A stretch of 13,360 nucleotides of DNA from CAYXOX01 sp964466745 (lineage in GTDB: Bacteria > Pseudomonadota > Alphaproteobacteria > Rhodobacterales > Rhodobacteraceae). The notes under the pieces are model-generated. The model was not told where the DNA came from. It ran no database searches and saw nothing but the letters and a program-made list of their open reading frames with translations. Positions within the stretch are counted from its first letter, which is position 1. Every line of letters begins with the position of its first letter. The stretch lies in the NCBI GenBank assembly GCA_964466745.1, contig CAYXOX010000078.1, positions 1 through 13,360 of the forward strand. The letters are read 5' to 3'. Of the stretch, positions 1 through 6,976 are shown in pieces. Position numbers and translations under genes: made by a program.

Positions 1-902
1 GCCGCCATGGCGCCGGCGGCGGCGGCCATGTTGGTGTTGGCGAAGATGCGGCTGATGTCGGCGACGTCGCCGGCCGAACCCATGGCGAGCTGCGAGCCGC
101 CGTTGAAGCCGAACCAGCCGAGCCAAAGGATGAACGTGCCGAGCGTGGCGAGTGCAAGGTTGGAGCCCGGCATCGGGTTCACCACTCCGCCTTCCTTGGA
201 GTACTTGCCGATCCGCGGGCCGAGAACGATCGCGCCGGCCAGGGCCGCCGCGGCGCCGCAGGCATGCACGACGGTCGAACCGGCAAAGTCGGAGAAGCCC
301 ATGTTCTCGGACAGCCAGCCGCCGCCCCACTGCCAGGAGGCGGTGAGCGGGTAGATGAAGCCTGTGAGCACGGCCACGAAGATCAGGAACGGCCAGAGCT
401 TGATCCGCTCGGCCAGCGCGCCCGAGACGATCGAGGCGGTGGCGGCGCAGAACATCAGCTGGAAGATGAAGTCCGAGCCCGTGGAGGCGTAGGACGGATC
501 ATCGGCGTCGGCGAGCGCAACGCCCACCGGCTCCAGCACGCCCCAGGTCGGGAAGAGGCCGGAGAAGTAGCCCTCGATGGCCCAGTCACCGAGCGGATAC
601 ATCAGGTTGTAGCCGATCAGCCAGTACATGATCGCCGCGAGCGAGAACAGCGAGATGTTCTTGGTCATCTGCATGGTGACGTTCTTGGAGCGCACCAGCC
701 CGCCTTCCAGCATGGCGAAGCCGGCGGCCATGAAGAACACCAGGAAGCCGCCGATCAGAAACAGCAGCGAGTTGAATATCCAGACCACTTCTTCGGTGAC
801 CGCAGGCGCCGCCTCGACGGCTTCGGCGGCCTCCTGCGCGAGGCCGAGGCTCGGCAGCGCAATTGCAGCGGCTGCGAGCGGAAGGGTTTTCATGAGTTTC
901 AT
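1..902 (-). CDS. amtB: Ammonium channel AmtB, C-terminal part outside window
   Basis: Inner-membrane ammonium transporter, paired with PII protein GlnK. About 300 residues are visible; the C-terminal third runs off the left edge. The product begins with a signal-like segment (MKLMKTLPLAAAAIALPSLG, then LA before a QEA-rich stretch), followed by successive membrane spans. Family landmarks are the WGGGW stretch and DFAG-T-VVH, with D205 and H213 at the same 8-residue spacing as E. coli AmtB D160 and the first pore histidine H168. The second pore histidine lies outside the window. I chose the start at 902 because AAGGA lies about ten bases upstream; ATGs at 920 and 893 are alternatives. It starts 32 bases after the glnK stop, so the two are probably co-transcribed. 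Family assignment is secure; start choice is moderate. Confidence 0.95.
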   Translation of the reverse strand, partial: MKLMKTLPLAAAAIALPSLGLAQEAAEAVEAAPAVTEEVVWIFNSLLFLIGGFLVFFMAAGFAMLEGGLVRSKNVTMQMTKNISLFSLAAIMYWLIGYNLMYPLGDWAIEGYFSGLFPTWGVLEPVGVALADADDPSYASTGSDFIFQLMFCAATASIVSGALAERIKLWPFLIFVAVLTGFIYPLTASWQWGGGWLSENMGFSDFAGSTVVHACGAAAALAGAIVLGPRIGKYSKEGGVVNPMPGSNLALATLGTFILWLGWFGFNGGSQLAMGSAGDVADISRIFANTNMAAAAGAMA

Positions 903-934
903 GTCTATCGCGTCCTTCATGAAAGGTTGCGCGC

Positions 935-1273
935 TCACAGCGCTTCGTCGTTCATCTCGCCGGTGCGCACGCGCATCGCGCTTTGCAGGTCGAGTACGAA
1001 AATCTTGCCGTCACCGATCTTGTCGGTTTTCGCGGTCTTCGCGATGGTCTCGACCACCTGGTCGGCCATGGAAGCGGCCACGGCGATTTCTAGCTTCACC
1101 TTCGGCACGAAGTTCACGGCGTATTCGGCGCCGCGGTAGATCTCGGTGTGGCCTGATTGCGAGCCGAACCCCTTGATCTCCGTGACCATCATGCCGCGTA
1201 CGCCGATGGAGGTGAGCGCTTCGCGCACCTCCTCGAGCTTGAACGGCTTGATTGCTGCAATGATCAGTTTCAC
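935..1273 (-). CDS. glnK: PII nitrogen regulatory protein GlnK
   Basis: Small trimeric signal protein that senses 2-oxoglutarate and ATP/ADP and blocks AmtB under ammonium sufficiency. The product is 112 residues, the exact usual PII length, if translation starts at the GTG at 1273. A strong GGAAGGGG ribosome site lies 5 to 8 bases upstream. An in-frame upstream extension to 1408 exists but lacks PII-like sequence. The protein opens KLIIAAIKPFK; the T-loop carries GHTEIYRGAEYAVNF with the uridylylation target at Y51, and the B-loop region reads TDKIGDGKIFV. Position 54 is Asn rather than the Asp common in GlnB, and together with the amtB neighbour this favours GlnK over GlnB. The gene is upstream of amtB on the same strand and likely nitrogen-regulated. 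Confidence 0.96.
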   Translation of the reverse strand: MKLIIAAIKPFKLEEVREALTSIGVRGMMVTEIKGFGSQSGHTEIYRGAEYAVNFVPKVKLEIAVAASMADQVVETIAKTAKTDKIGDGKIFVLDLQSAMRVRTGEMNDEAL

Positions 1274-1329
1274 CTTGTTCCCCTTCCATCTGGATGGCAG
1301 CGGCACGGAGTCCCCCCGCACCTCATGAG

Positions 1330-1345
1330 GGCCACGAGAGAACCA
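1330..1345 (-). promoter_or_regulatory. Weak candidate sigma-54 promoter for glnK-amtB
   Basis: On the minus strand the sequence TGGTTCTCTCGTGGCC has GG and GC separated by 10 bases, the spacing required for -24/-12 (RpoN) promoters, and it lies about 45-60 bases upstream of the glnK GTG. Only about 7 of 12 consensus positions match (TGGCAC/TTGCA expected). glnK-amtB operons are often NtrC/sigma-54 driven, which motivates the call, but the match alone is weak and I see no clear NtrC palindrome beside it. Confidence 0.22.
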
Positions 1346-1401
1346 GGCGGCGCGCCGACACAAGAAATCCCGAGTGCCTGGCCCTGCGCTGCGAAAGAGT
1401 T

Positions 1402-1422
1402 TTTGCACAATCTTTGCACAAT
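1402..1422. repeat. Tandem direct repeat TTTGCACAAT, 11-base period
   Basis: TTTGCACAAT occurs at 1402-1411 and again, identically, at 1413-1422, one helical turn apart, in the divergent region between glnK and the penicillin-binding protein. Phased identical 10-mers in an otherwise G+C-rich region look like a binding site for a regulator. It also overlaps the promoter candidate for the plus-strand gene. The binding protein is unknown. Confidence 0.5.
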
Positions 1423-1442
1423 ATCGGCGTGATGATTAATTT
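1414..1442 (+). promoter_or_regulatory. Candidate sigma-70 promoter for the penicillin-binding protein gene
   Basis: TTGCAC at 1414-1419 and TAATTT at 1437-1442 are separated by exactly 17 bases, in the only A+T-rich part of the divergent region and about 125 bases upstream of the 1567 start. The -10 match is partial. The overlapping TTGCACAATCTTTGCA (1403-1418) also resembles a -24/-12 promoter except for T in place of the first G of GG. Confidence 0.35.
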
Positions 1443-1566
1443 TTGTGCGGCCATGTGACGCCGCGTTGCGGCACGCAGCGCTCAACAATCCTTCCGGGAG
1501 CGGTTACTGTCCGCCCAGGGAATCCGGCACGAACCGGGCATCGCGCACGCGGAGAGCGAGCAGGGC

Positions 1567-3780
1567 ATGGGCAGCAAGAAGTCTGGGCGACCGTCGCTGG
1601 TGGCCGAACGGCGGTATCCGGGGTCATCCGGCAGGGCTGGGTCCGGCGGTGCCAAGCCCCGCGCGCCGCGCGGCGGTGGCGGCAGCGTGGGAGGCGGCGG
1701 CGGGCGCAAGCGTGCGCGCCGTGCGAGAACGCGGGCACCCGCGCCGCGCCGGGGCATGGCACGCGTGGTGGCACTCCTGCTGGCGCCGTTCCGCTGGCTG
1801 CTGCGGCTGGGTTTCGCCTTTGCCTGGCGGGTGTCCGTCGTGCTCGCGTTGTTCATCGGCGGGTCGGTGGCCTATTTCGCAGCGCAGCTGCCGCCCGCCG
1901 AAACCCTTACCGACGGCCGCGCGCGGGGGTCGGTGACCTTGCTCGATCGCAACGGGCAGGTGTTTGCGTGGCGGGGAGATCAGTTCGGGGGCATTGTGAC
2001 CGCGGCAACCGTTTCGCCACATCTGCGCAACGCCATCATCGCCACCGAGGACCGCCGCTTCTACAGCCACTTCGGCCTGAGCCCTCGGGGCATCGCCGGG
2101 GCGGTGCGCATCAATCTCAGCGAGGGGCGCGGGCCGCTGGACGGGCACGGCGGCTCCACGATCACGCAGCAGACGGCGAAACTCCTCTGCCTGGGAACGC
2201 CCTACGATCCCGCGGCCTGGGAAAGCGAGGCGGCCTACGAAGCCGATTGCCGCCGCACCACGCTCTGGCGAAAGGTCCGCGAGGCCGTCTACGCCCTCGC
2301 GATGGAGGTGCGTTACACCAAGGACGAGATCCTCACGATCTATCTCAACCGCGCCTTTCTCGGGGCGGGTGCACGCGGGTTCGAGGCGGCGGCCCAGCGG
2401 TACTTCGGAAAATCCGCTGCAGAGGTGACGCCGGCCGAGGCGGCGATGCTGGCGGGCCTGCTCATCGCGCCGTCGCGCTTTGCGCCGACCAACGATCTCG
2501 CCCGCGCCCAGGGGCGCGCCGGCGTCATTGTCGGGCTCATGGAGGCGCAAGGCTATCTCTCGGCATCGGCCGCGCGCAACGCCCGCGAGAACCCGGCCCG
2601 GCTTTCGGCCGCGGCGGAGGCGCGCGCGGGCGGATACTTCGCCGACTGGGTGATGTCGTCGGGGCCGGAATTCTTCACCCGCAAGACCACCGAAGACGTC
2701 ATCATACGCACGACGCTCGACCAGCAGTTGCAGAAGGCCGCCGAGGAGGCGCTTGCCACGGTGTTCGCCGAGCAGGTGCGGGAAGGCTCCGAAGCGCAGG
2801 CTGCCATCGTGGTGATGTCGGCGGACGGCGCCGTGCGCGCGATGGTCGGCGGGCGCGCCACCCGCGTGGCCGGCGCCTTCAACCGCTCGACCCAGGCGCT
2901 GCGCCAGACGGGCTCGGCCTTCAAGCCCTTCGTTTACGCCGCCGCGCTGGAACTCGGCTATGGCCCCGACGACCTCGTCGAGGACGCGCCGCTGACGATC
3001 GACGTGCCCGGCTCCGGCCCGTGGAGCCCGCGCAACTACTCCGAGACCTTCGCCGGCCCTGTCACGCTCACCACGGCGCTCGCGCAATCGCTGAACACCC
3101 CTGCCGTGCGCGTCTCCGAAGCCGTCGGGCGCGACAACGTGCGACGGATCGCTTCCGATTTCGGGATCGAGAGCGATCTCGACGCCGGCCCTGCACTTGC
3201 ACTCGGCACATCGGAAAGCACGCTTCTCGAAATGACGGGCGCCTATGCGGGTATTCTCAACGGGGGCTCCGCTGTCACGCCCTACGGGCTCGTGGAACTG
3301 CGGCTGATGGGCGATGATGAGCCGCTGATGGGCGCGGGAGGCGGTATCGAGGAGCGGGTGATCTCGCCCGACGCCGCGCGGCAGCTCGTCTGGATGATGC
3401 ACGAGGCGGTGGAAAGCGGCACGGGGCGCCGGGCACGCCTGCCAGGGCGCGAAGCCGCCGGAAAGACGGGAACGACCCAGGCCGCGCGCGATGCCTGGTT
3501 CATCGGCTTCACCGCCGACTACGTCGCCGGGGTCTGGATGGGCTACGACGACAACACGCCGCTCACGGGCGTCACGGGCTCGGGCCTGCCGGCCGAGATC
3601 TGGCGCGAGACCATGGTGCTGGTCCACGAGGGGGTGCCGCCCCGGCCGCTGCCCATGCAGGGGCCGCCGCCGCGCCCGGAGCCGGCCGCTCCGCCCGGCG
3701 GGCCGTCGCGGGACGGCGACACCCTCGCGGAGCGGGTGCTGATCGAGGTGCTGGAGGGGCTGCTGGGCGGGTCGCGCTAG
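1567..3780 (+). CDS. Bifunctional class A penicillin-binding protein (glycosyltransferase 51 + transpeptidase)
   Basis: Polymerises lipid II and cross-links peptidoglycan at the periplasmic face of the inner membrane. The product has 737 residues. Residues 1-65 form an Arg/Gly/Pro-rich cytoplasmic tail; the membrane anchor is near 80-108. The GT51 domain has the catalytic-glutamate motif ATEDRRFYSHFG (E161) and GGSTITQQTAK (195-205), then RKVREA and EILTIYLNRAFLG. The transpeptidase domain has all three active-site motifs: S450-x-x-K453 (TGSAFKP), S508-L-N510 and K633-T-G. A short insertion between GT motifs holds two cysteines (C208, C228). The C-terminus ends in a Pro-rich linker and a short helix. 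GGAG lies 12 bases before the chosen ATG, a longish spacing. It resembles alphaproteobacterial PBP1A/PbpG-like proteins; the exact subfamily is unresolved. It is transcribed away from glnK and is probably monocistronic. Confidence 0.95.
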   Translation: MGSKKSGRPSLVAERRYPGSSGRAGSGGAKPRAPRGGGGSVGGGGGRKRARRARTRAPAPRRGMARVVALLLAPFRWLLRLGFAFAWRVSVVLALFIGGSVAYFAAQLPPAETLTDGRARGSVTLLDRNGQVFAWRGDQFGGIVTAATVSPHLRNAIIATEDRRFYSHFGLSPRGIAGAVRINLSEGRGPLDGHGGSTITQQTAKLLCLGTPYDPAAWESEAAYEADCRRTTLWRKVREAVYALAMEVRYTKDEILTIYLNRAFLGAGARGFEAAAQRYFGKSAAEVTPAEAAMLAGLLIAPSRFAPTNDLARAQGRAGVIVGLMEAQGYLSASAARNARENPARLSAAAEARAGGYFADWVMSSGPEFFTRKTTEDVIIRTTLDQQLQKAAEEALATVFAEQVREGSEAQAAIVVMSADGAVRAMVGGRATRVAGAFNRSTQALRQTGSAFKPFVYAAALELGYGPDDLVEDAPLTIDVPGSGPWSPRNYSETFAGPVTLTTALAQSLNTPAVRVSEAVGRDNVRRIASDFGIESDLDAGPALALGTSESTLLEMTGAYAGILNGGSAVTPYGLVELRLMGDDEPLMGAGGGIEERVISPDAARQLVWMMHEAVESGTGRRARLPGREAAGKTGTTQAARDAWFIGFTADYVAGVWMGYDDNTPLTGVTGSGLPAEIWRETMVLVHEGVPPRPLPMQGPPPRPEPAAPPGGPSRDGDTLAERVLIEVLEGLLGGSR

Positions 3781-3803
3781 GCCAGCGCGCGCCGGAGTTT
3801 TTT
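3773..3803 (+). terminator. Possible rho-independent terminator after the penicillin-binding protein gene
   Basis: CGCGCT at 3773-3778 can pair with AGCGCG at 3784-3789, and a run of six T lies at 3798-3803. The stem overlaps the last codons, and eight bases separate it from the T-run, so it is not canonical. It sits in the 92-base convergent gap before the mlaC stop, where a terminator would be expected. Confidence 0.3.
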
Positions 3804-3872
3804 GCCAAGTTGAAGCGGCCGGGCAGGCGCGGAAGATGCTCCGGGGCCACCGGGGCCGCAGTCCGGACGCGC

Positions 3873-4487
3873 TCAGCCGGCGGTGGCGAGCGCCCGTGCG
3901 AGGGCCGATACATCGCCGCCCGCGCGGTCGAGCATGGCGCCGATTTCCACCCGTTCCGCCGAAAGCATGTTCACGCCCTCGATGACCATGTTGAAGAAGG
4001 CGTCGCGACCCGAACGGTCGGAGACGAGAAAGTCGACCCTGAAGGGGTTTTCCCCGCGCAGGTATGCGGTGGTGCGCACCTCGACATACCAGTTCACCGG
4101 GGCGGCCTCGTTCACCTCGATGCGCCCGCCGATGAACTCGCGGAAACGCTTGCCGTACTTGCGGGCGATGTAGCCGCGGAAGGCATCGGTGAACGCGGCC
4201 AGCTCGCCGGCGGAGGCGCTTCGTGCATCCGGGCCCAGCGCGCTGCGCGCGATGGTGGGCACGTCGGCGTAGCGGTCGAAGATGCGCTCGAAATCGCCGA
4301 TCATCGCGGCTTCCGACTTGCCCGAGGCGATCACGCCGTTGATGTCTGCGACTAGGGCATCCACCATGGAGCGCGCGCGATCGGGCGTCACCGCCGCGGC
4401 GGACCGGGGGGCCAGCCCCGCTGCAGCCGCTGTCAGCCACAGGGCGGCCCCGGTCACGACGGTGCGGCGGGTCGGGTTACTGGGCAT
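3873..4487 (-). CDS. mlaC: MlaC-family periplasmic phospholipid carrier
   Basis: MlaC/Ttg2D proteins ferry phospholipid through the periplasm between the outer-membrane MlaA complex and the inner-membrane MlaFEDB transporter. The 204-residue product opens with a signal containing a twin-arginine-like TRRTVV (R7,R8), a hydrophobic stretch and an SAAA end, suggesting Sec or Tat export. The mature part has the MlaC pattern: an FDRYADVPTIAR segment, FRGYIARKYGKRF, and a C-terminal half with the VRTTAYLRG, FRVDFLVSD and VIEGVNMLSAER strands. The ATG at 4487 has AGGA seven bases upstream and lies within the end of mlaA (11-base overlap), suggesting translational coupling. No mlaF, mlaE or mlaD is in this window. 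The upstream extension in this frame is a shadow of mlaA. Confidence 0.9.
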   Translation of the reverse strand: MPSNPTRRTVVTGAALWLTAAAAGLAPRSAAAVTPDRARSMVDALVADINGVIASGKSEAAMIGDFERIFDRYADVPTIARSALGPDARSASAGELAAFTDAFRGYIARKYGKRFREFIGGRIEVNEAAPVNWYVEVRTTAYLRGENPFRVDFLVSDRSGRDAFFNMVIEGVNMLSAERVEIGAMLDRAGGDVSALARALATAG

Positions 4488-5241
4488 AGAGATCCTCGTA
4501 GGGGTCAAGACCTGTATCAGGTCCACCATCTGGGCCTGTTCCGCCGAGTTCAAAGCGGCGGTTCTGCAGGTAAAGCAAACGTGATTGCGCGTAGCTGTCG
4601 GCGCTGTCGTAGAGCACGCCGTCGATGGAGGTGCCGAAGCGGTACCGCAGATCCACGATTTCGGCCGCGCGAGCGCCGCGCACCGTTCGCATCTGCCCGG
4701 CATCGAGTGCGGCTCCCAGCGGGTCCAGCGCGAAATCCACCGCCCGCCCGGCGGCTGCGCGGCTCGTCGCCGGGCCGAAGAGCGGCAATTCGAGATAGGG
4801 GCCTTCGCCCACGCCCCACACCGCCAGTGTCTGCCCGAAATCGGTTTCGACCGCGGGCAGGCCCAGTCCGCCGGCCACGTCCACGAGGCCGAAAACCCCG
4901 ACCGTCGTGTTGAGCGCGAAGCGGAAGGTGTTGGTGGCGGCACCGGCCACGTCGCCCTGCAGGATGTTGTTGATCACGTCGCCGGGCGCCGCGGCATTTC
5001 GCGCCACGTTGTTCACCCCCGCCCGCATCGCCTCGGGAACGGCCGTGCCGTAGGCGCGCGACGCGGGGCGCAGCACGGCGGTGTCGAGCCCCTTGTTGAA
5101 GGCGTGAACCTTGCGGTTGGCCGTCTCGAACGGATCGCCGGGATCGCCGCCCGGCGGGGCGCCAGCGCAGCCCGCGAGGAGGATGCCGGCCAGGACGAAC
5201 GAAGCGAGAGAGCGCAAGGCTGAACGTTTCAAGGCGGGCAC
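4477..5241 (-). CDS. mlaA: MlaA (VacJ) family outer-membrane lipoprotein
   Basis: MlaA removes misplaced phospholipids from the outer leaflet of the outer membrane and hands them to MlaC. From the GTG at 5241 the product is 254 residues. It has a lipoprotein signal with lipobox L-A-G-C25; the +2 residue is Ala, compatible with outer-membrane sorting. Family features follow: DPFETANRKVHAFNKGLD, the NNILQGD segment, the NTTVGVFGLVDVA region, and ETDFGQTLAVWGVGEGPYLELPLFGP. No ATG is available in frame near the signal peptide. GTG at 5241, GTG at 5259 and TTG at 5232 are all possible starts and none has a good ribosome site. The open frame continues upstream to 5688, but that part is not MlaA-like. 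It is first in an operon with mlaC. Confidence 0.92.
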   Translation of the reverse strand: MPALKRSALRSLASFVLAGILLAGCAGAPPGGDPGDPFETANRKVHAFNKGLDTAVLRPASRAYGTAVPEAMRAGVNNVARNAAAPGDVINNILQGDVAGAATNTFRFALNTTVGVFGLVDVAGGLGLPAVETDFGQTLAVWGVGEGPYLELPLFGPATSRAAAGRAVDFALDPLGAALDAGQMRTVRGARAAEIVDLRYRFGTSIDGVLYDSADSYAQSRLLYLQNRRFELGGTGPDGGPDTGLDPYEDLYAQ

Positions 5242-5614
5242 CGAATTGACAAGGAACACGACTTCTGGGGGCGAAAGCCGTCGCAATATTGCCTTTTGGC
5301 TACGCGGTGCGCCTGAATTTCGCAAGTCCAAAGCCGCGCTGCGGCATCCGTCCGCCATCCCCGGCCCATCCCGCGGCGCCGGGCCAAGGAGAGGCCGCAC
5401 CCGCGCCGCGACTGCCGGCTGCCTGTTCTGCGCCGTTCCCCCCTGCGGGTCCAGGGCGGGCTCCTTCGCCGCCGGCCGCTCTGCCCGAAAGGCGCGGTGC
5501 GGCCACCCGCTGCCGCGGCGTCGGCCCTTGCGGTACCCGCGCTTTGCGGGAAACATCCGCGCGGCGGCGGGCGCGATGCCCGGCACGCCTCGAAAGCCCT
5601 CAAGGAGCCCACAG
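5242..5614. other. Divergent intergenic region between mlaA and the RidA gene
   Basis: These 373 bases separate two divergent genes. All frames are open because of high G+C, but none gives a recognisable protein. On the minus strand, TTGCGA followed after 17 bases by TAGCCA (within about 5298-5326) is a weak promoter candidate for mlaA. A short hairpin, CCCGC-GCTTT-GCGGG, lies at 5536-5550, about 65 bases upstream of the RidA start. I see no strong promoter for the plus strand and no RNA gene. Confidence 0.5.
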
Positions 5615-6079
5615 ATGACAGCAACCGTCGAAGCCCGCCTCGAGGCCCTCGGCCTGACCCTGCCTTCCGCGCCCGCGCCCGCTGCCAACTATGTGCCGTT
5701 CACGCGCTCGGGCTCCACGCTCTACGTTTCCGGCCAGATCTCGGTGGATGCCTCGGGCCCGGTCACAGGCAAGCTCGGCGAGGCGCTCTCGGTGGAGGAG
5801 GGGGCGGCGGCGGCGCGCCTCTGCGCGCTCGCGCTGCTTGCCCAGGTTCGCGCTGCCTGCGACGGCGATCTCGAGCGCCTCGTGCGCGTGCTCAAGCTCA
5901 CCGGTTTCGTGAACTCCGCGCCCGGTTTCACCGATCAGCCGAAGGTGGTGAACGGCGCCTCGGATCTTCTCGTGGAGCTTCTCGGCGAGCGCGGACGCCA
6001 CGCGCGATCTGCGGTTTCCGCGGCTTCGCTGCCCATGGGCGTTGCCGTGGAGATCGAGGGGATCTTCGAGATCGGATGA
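5615..6079 (+). CDS. RidA (YjgF/YER057c/UK114) family protein
   Basis: RidA-type proteins hydrolyse reactive enamine/imine intermediates in the cytoplasm; other subgroups have uncertain substrates. The product has 154 residues. This is longer than E. coli RidA (128), with an N-terminal extension typical of the subgroup starting with RLEALGLTLP-P-NYVPF. The core shows LYVSGQI, then LLAQVRAACDGDLERLVRVLKLTGFVNS and, near the end, HARSAVSAASLPMGVAVEIE. R131 in ARSAV aligns with E. coli RidA R105 (ARSCV), the substrate-binding arginine, so deaminase activity is plausible. AAGGAG lies seven bases before the ATG, fixing this start over longer in-frame versions. Its stop overlaps the ATG of the next gene (ATGA), so the two are translationally coupled. 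Confidence 0.9.
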   Translation: MTATVEARLEALGLTLPSAPAPAANYVPFTRSGSTLYVSGQISVDASGPVTGKLGEALSVEEGAAAARLCALALLAQVRAACDGDLERLVRVLKLTGFVNSAPGFTDQPKVVNGASDLLVELLGERGRHARSAVSAASLPMGVAVEIEGIFEIG

Positions 6080-6906
6080 CGCCGCTGCCGCCAGGCTTTC
6101 TCGGCCGCCCCTTCGCCCATCGCGGCCTGCACGACCCGCGTGCCGGCCGGCCGGAGAATTCGCTCGCCGCCGCCGCGGCGGCCATCGGTGCCGGCTACGG
6201 CATCGAGTGCGATCTTCAGCTGAGCCGCGATGGCGTGCCGGTCGTGTTCCACGACGCCGAGCTCGACCGGCTCACCGCCAGCCCCGGTGCAACGGCCGCG
6301 CGCACCACCGCCGAGCTGGAGCGGCTCACGTTGCTCGGCACCTGCGAGACCATCCCGACGCTGGATGCGCTGCTCGCGCTGCTGGGCGGGCAGGTGCCGC
6401 TTCTCGTGGAGCTCAAGGACCAGACCGGGGTGCTTGGCCCGGGCGACGGACGGCTCGAGGCGGCTACGGCGCAGGCGCTCGCGAGCTACGCGGGCCCGGT
6501 GGCAGCGATGTCGTTCAACCCTTCGATGGTGGCGCGCATGCGCGCGCTCGCGCCTTCGCTTCCCGCGGGGCTGGTGACCTGCGCCTTCACGGCGGAGGAC
6601 TGGCCGGCGGTGCCCGCGCAGAGAAGGGAAGCGCTGGCGCGCATCGCCGCTTTCGGAGAGGTCGGCGCGAGCTTCATCAGCCATGACCGCCGCGATCTTG
6701 CCGCACCGGCCGTCGCCCGGCTGAAGGCGGCCGGGGTGCCGGTGTGCTGCTGGACGGTGCGCTCGCCCGGCGAGGAGCGCGAGGCACGCGCCGTCGCCGA
6801 CCAGATCACCTTCGAGGGCTATCTGCCGGATAAGGGCGCCGATGCCGCCGTTGCGCGTTGCCGCGGCGGGGCAAGCCCTGCACCGGATGCGCCGGGCGGC
6901 GGTTGA
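6076..6906 (+). CDS. Glycerophosphodiester phosphodiesterase (GDPD family)
   Basis: Cleaves glycerophosphodiesters to glycerol-3-phosphate and an alcohol. The 276-residue product has no signal peptide, so it should act in the cytoplasm on deacylated phospholipid products. GDPD catalytic features are complete: H15-R-G, PE27-N28, E44-C-D46, H59-D in VVFHD, and E112-x-K114 in LLVELKD. The C-terminal strand VPVCCWTVRSPGEE matches the usual family ending, and a short Ala/Gly/Pro tail follows. It starts inside the RidA stop codon (ATGA overlap), so it is the second gene of that operon. Proximity to mlaA/mlaC gives this neighbourhood a lipid-turnover theme, but a shared pathway is inference. Confidence 0.93.
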   Translation: MTPLPPGFLGRPFAHRGLHDPRAGRPENSLAAAAAAIGAGYGIECDLQLSRDGVPVVFHDAELDRLTASPGATAARTTAELERLTLLGTCETIPTLDALLALLGGQVPLLVELKDQTGVLGPGDGRLEAATAQALASYAGPVAAMSFNPSMVARMRALAPSLPAGLVTCAFTAEDWPAVPAQRREALARIAAFGEVGASFISHDRRDLAAPAVARLKAAGVPVCCWTVRSPGEEREARAVADQITFEGYLPDKGADAAVARCRGGASPAPDAPGGG

Positions 6907-6976
6907 CGCGCCGCGCCCTTGGTCCAAGTTGCGCGCTGGCGCTCGGCGCCGTTTCCTGTCACCCCCGCGAGCAAGA

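Noticed and set aside
1443..3317. 624-codon plus-strand open frame overlapping the penicillin-binding protein
   Set aside because: Arg/Ala/Gly-rich shadow frame caused by high G+C; the other frame carries complete GT51 and transpeptidase motifs.
1624..4440. 938-codon minus-strand open frame
   Set aside because: Antisense shadow across the penicillin-binding protein and mlaC; Arg/His/Gly-rich with no domain.
5246..5251. TTGACA, a perfect -35 hexamer on the plus strand
   Set aside because: No acceptable -10 at 16-18 bases and it lies 360 bases before the RidA gene; it also falls in the mlaA leader on the other strand.
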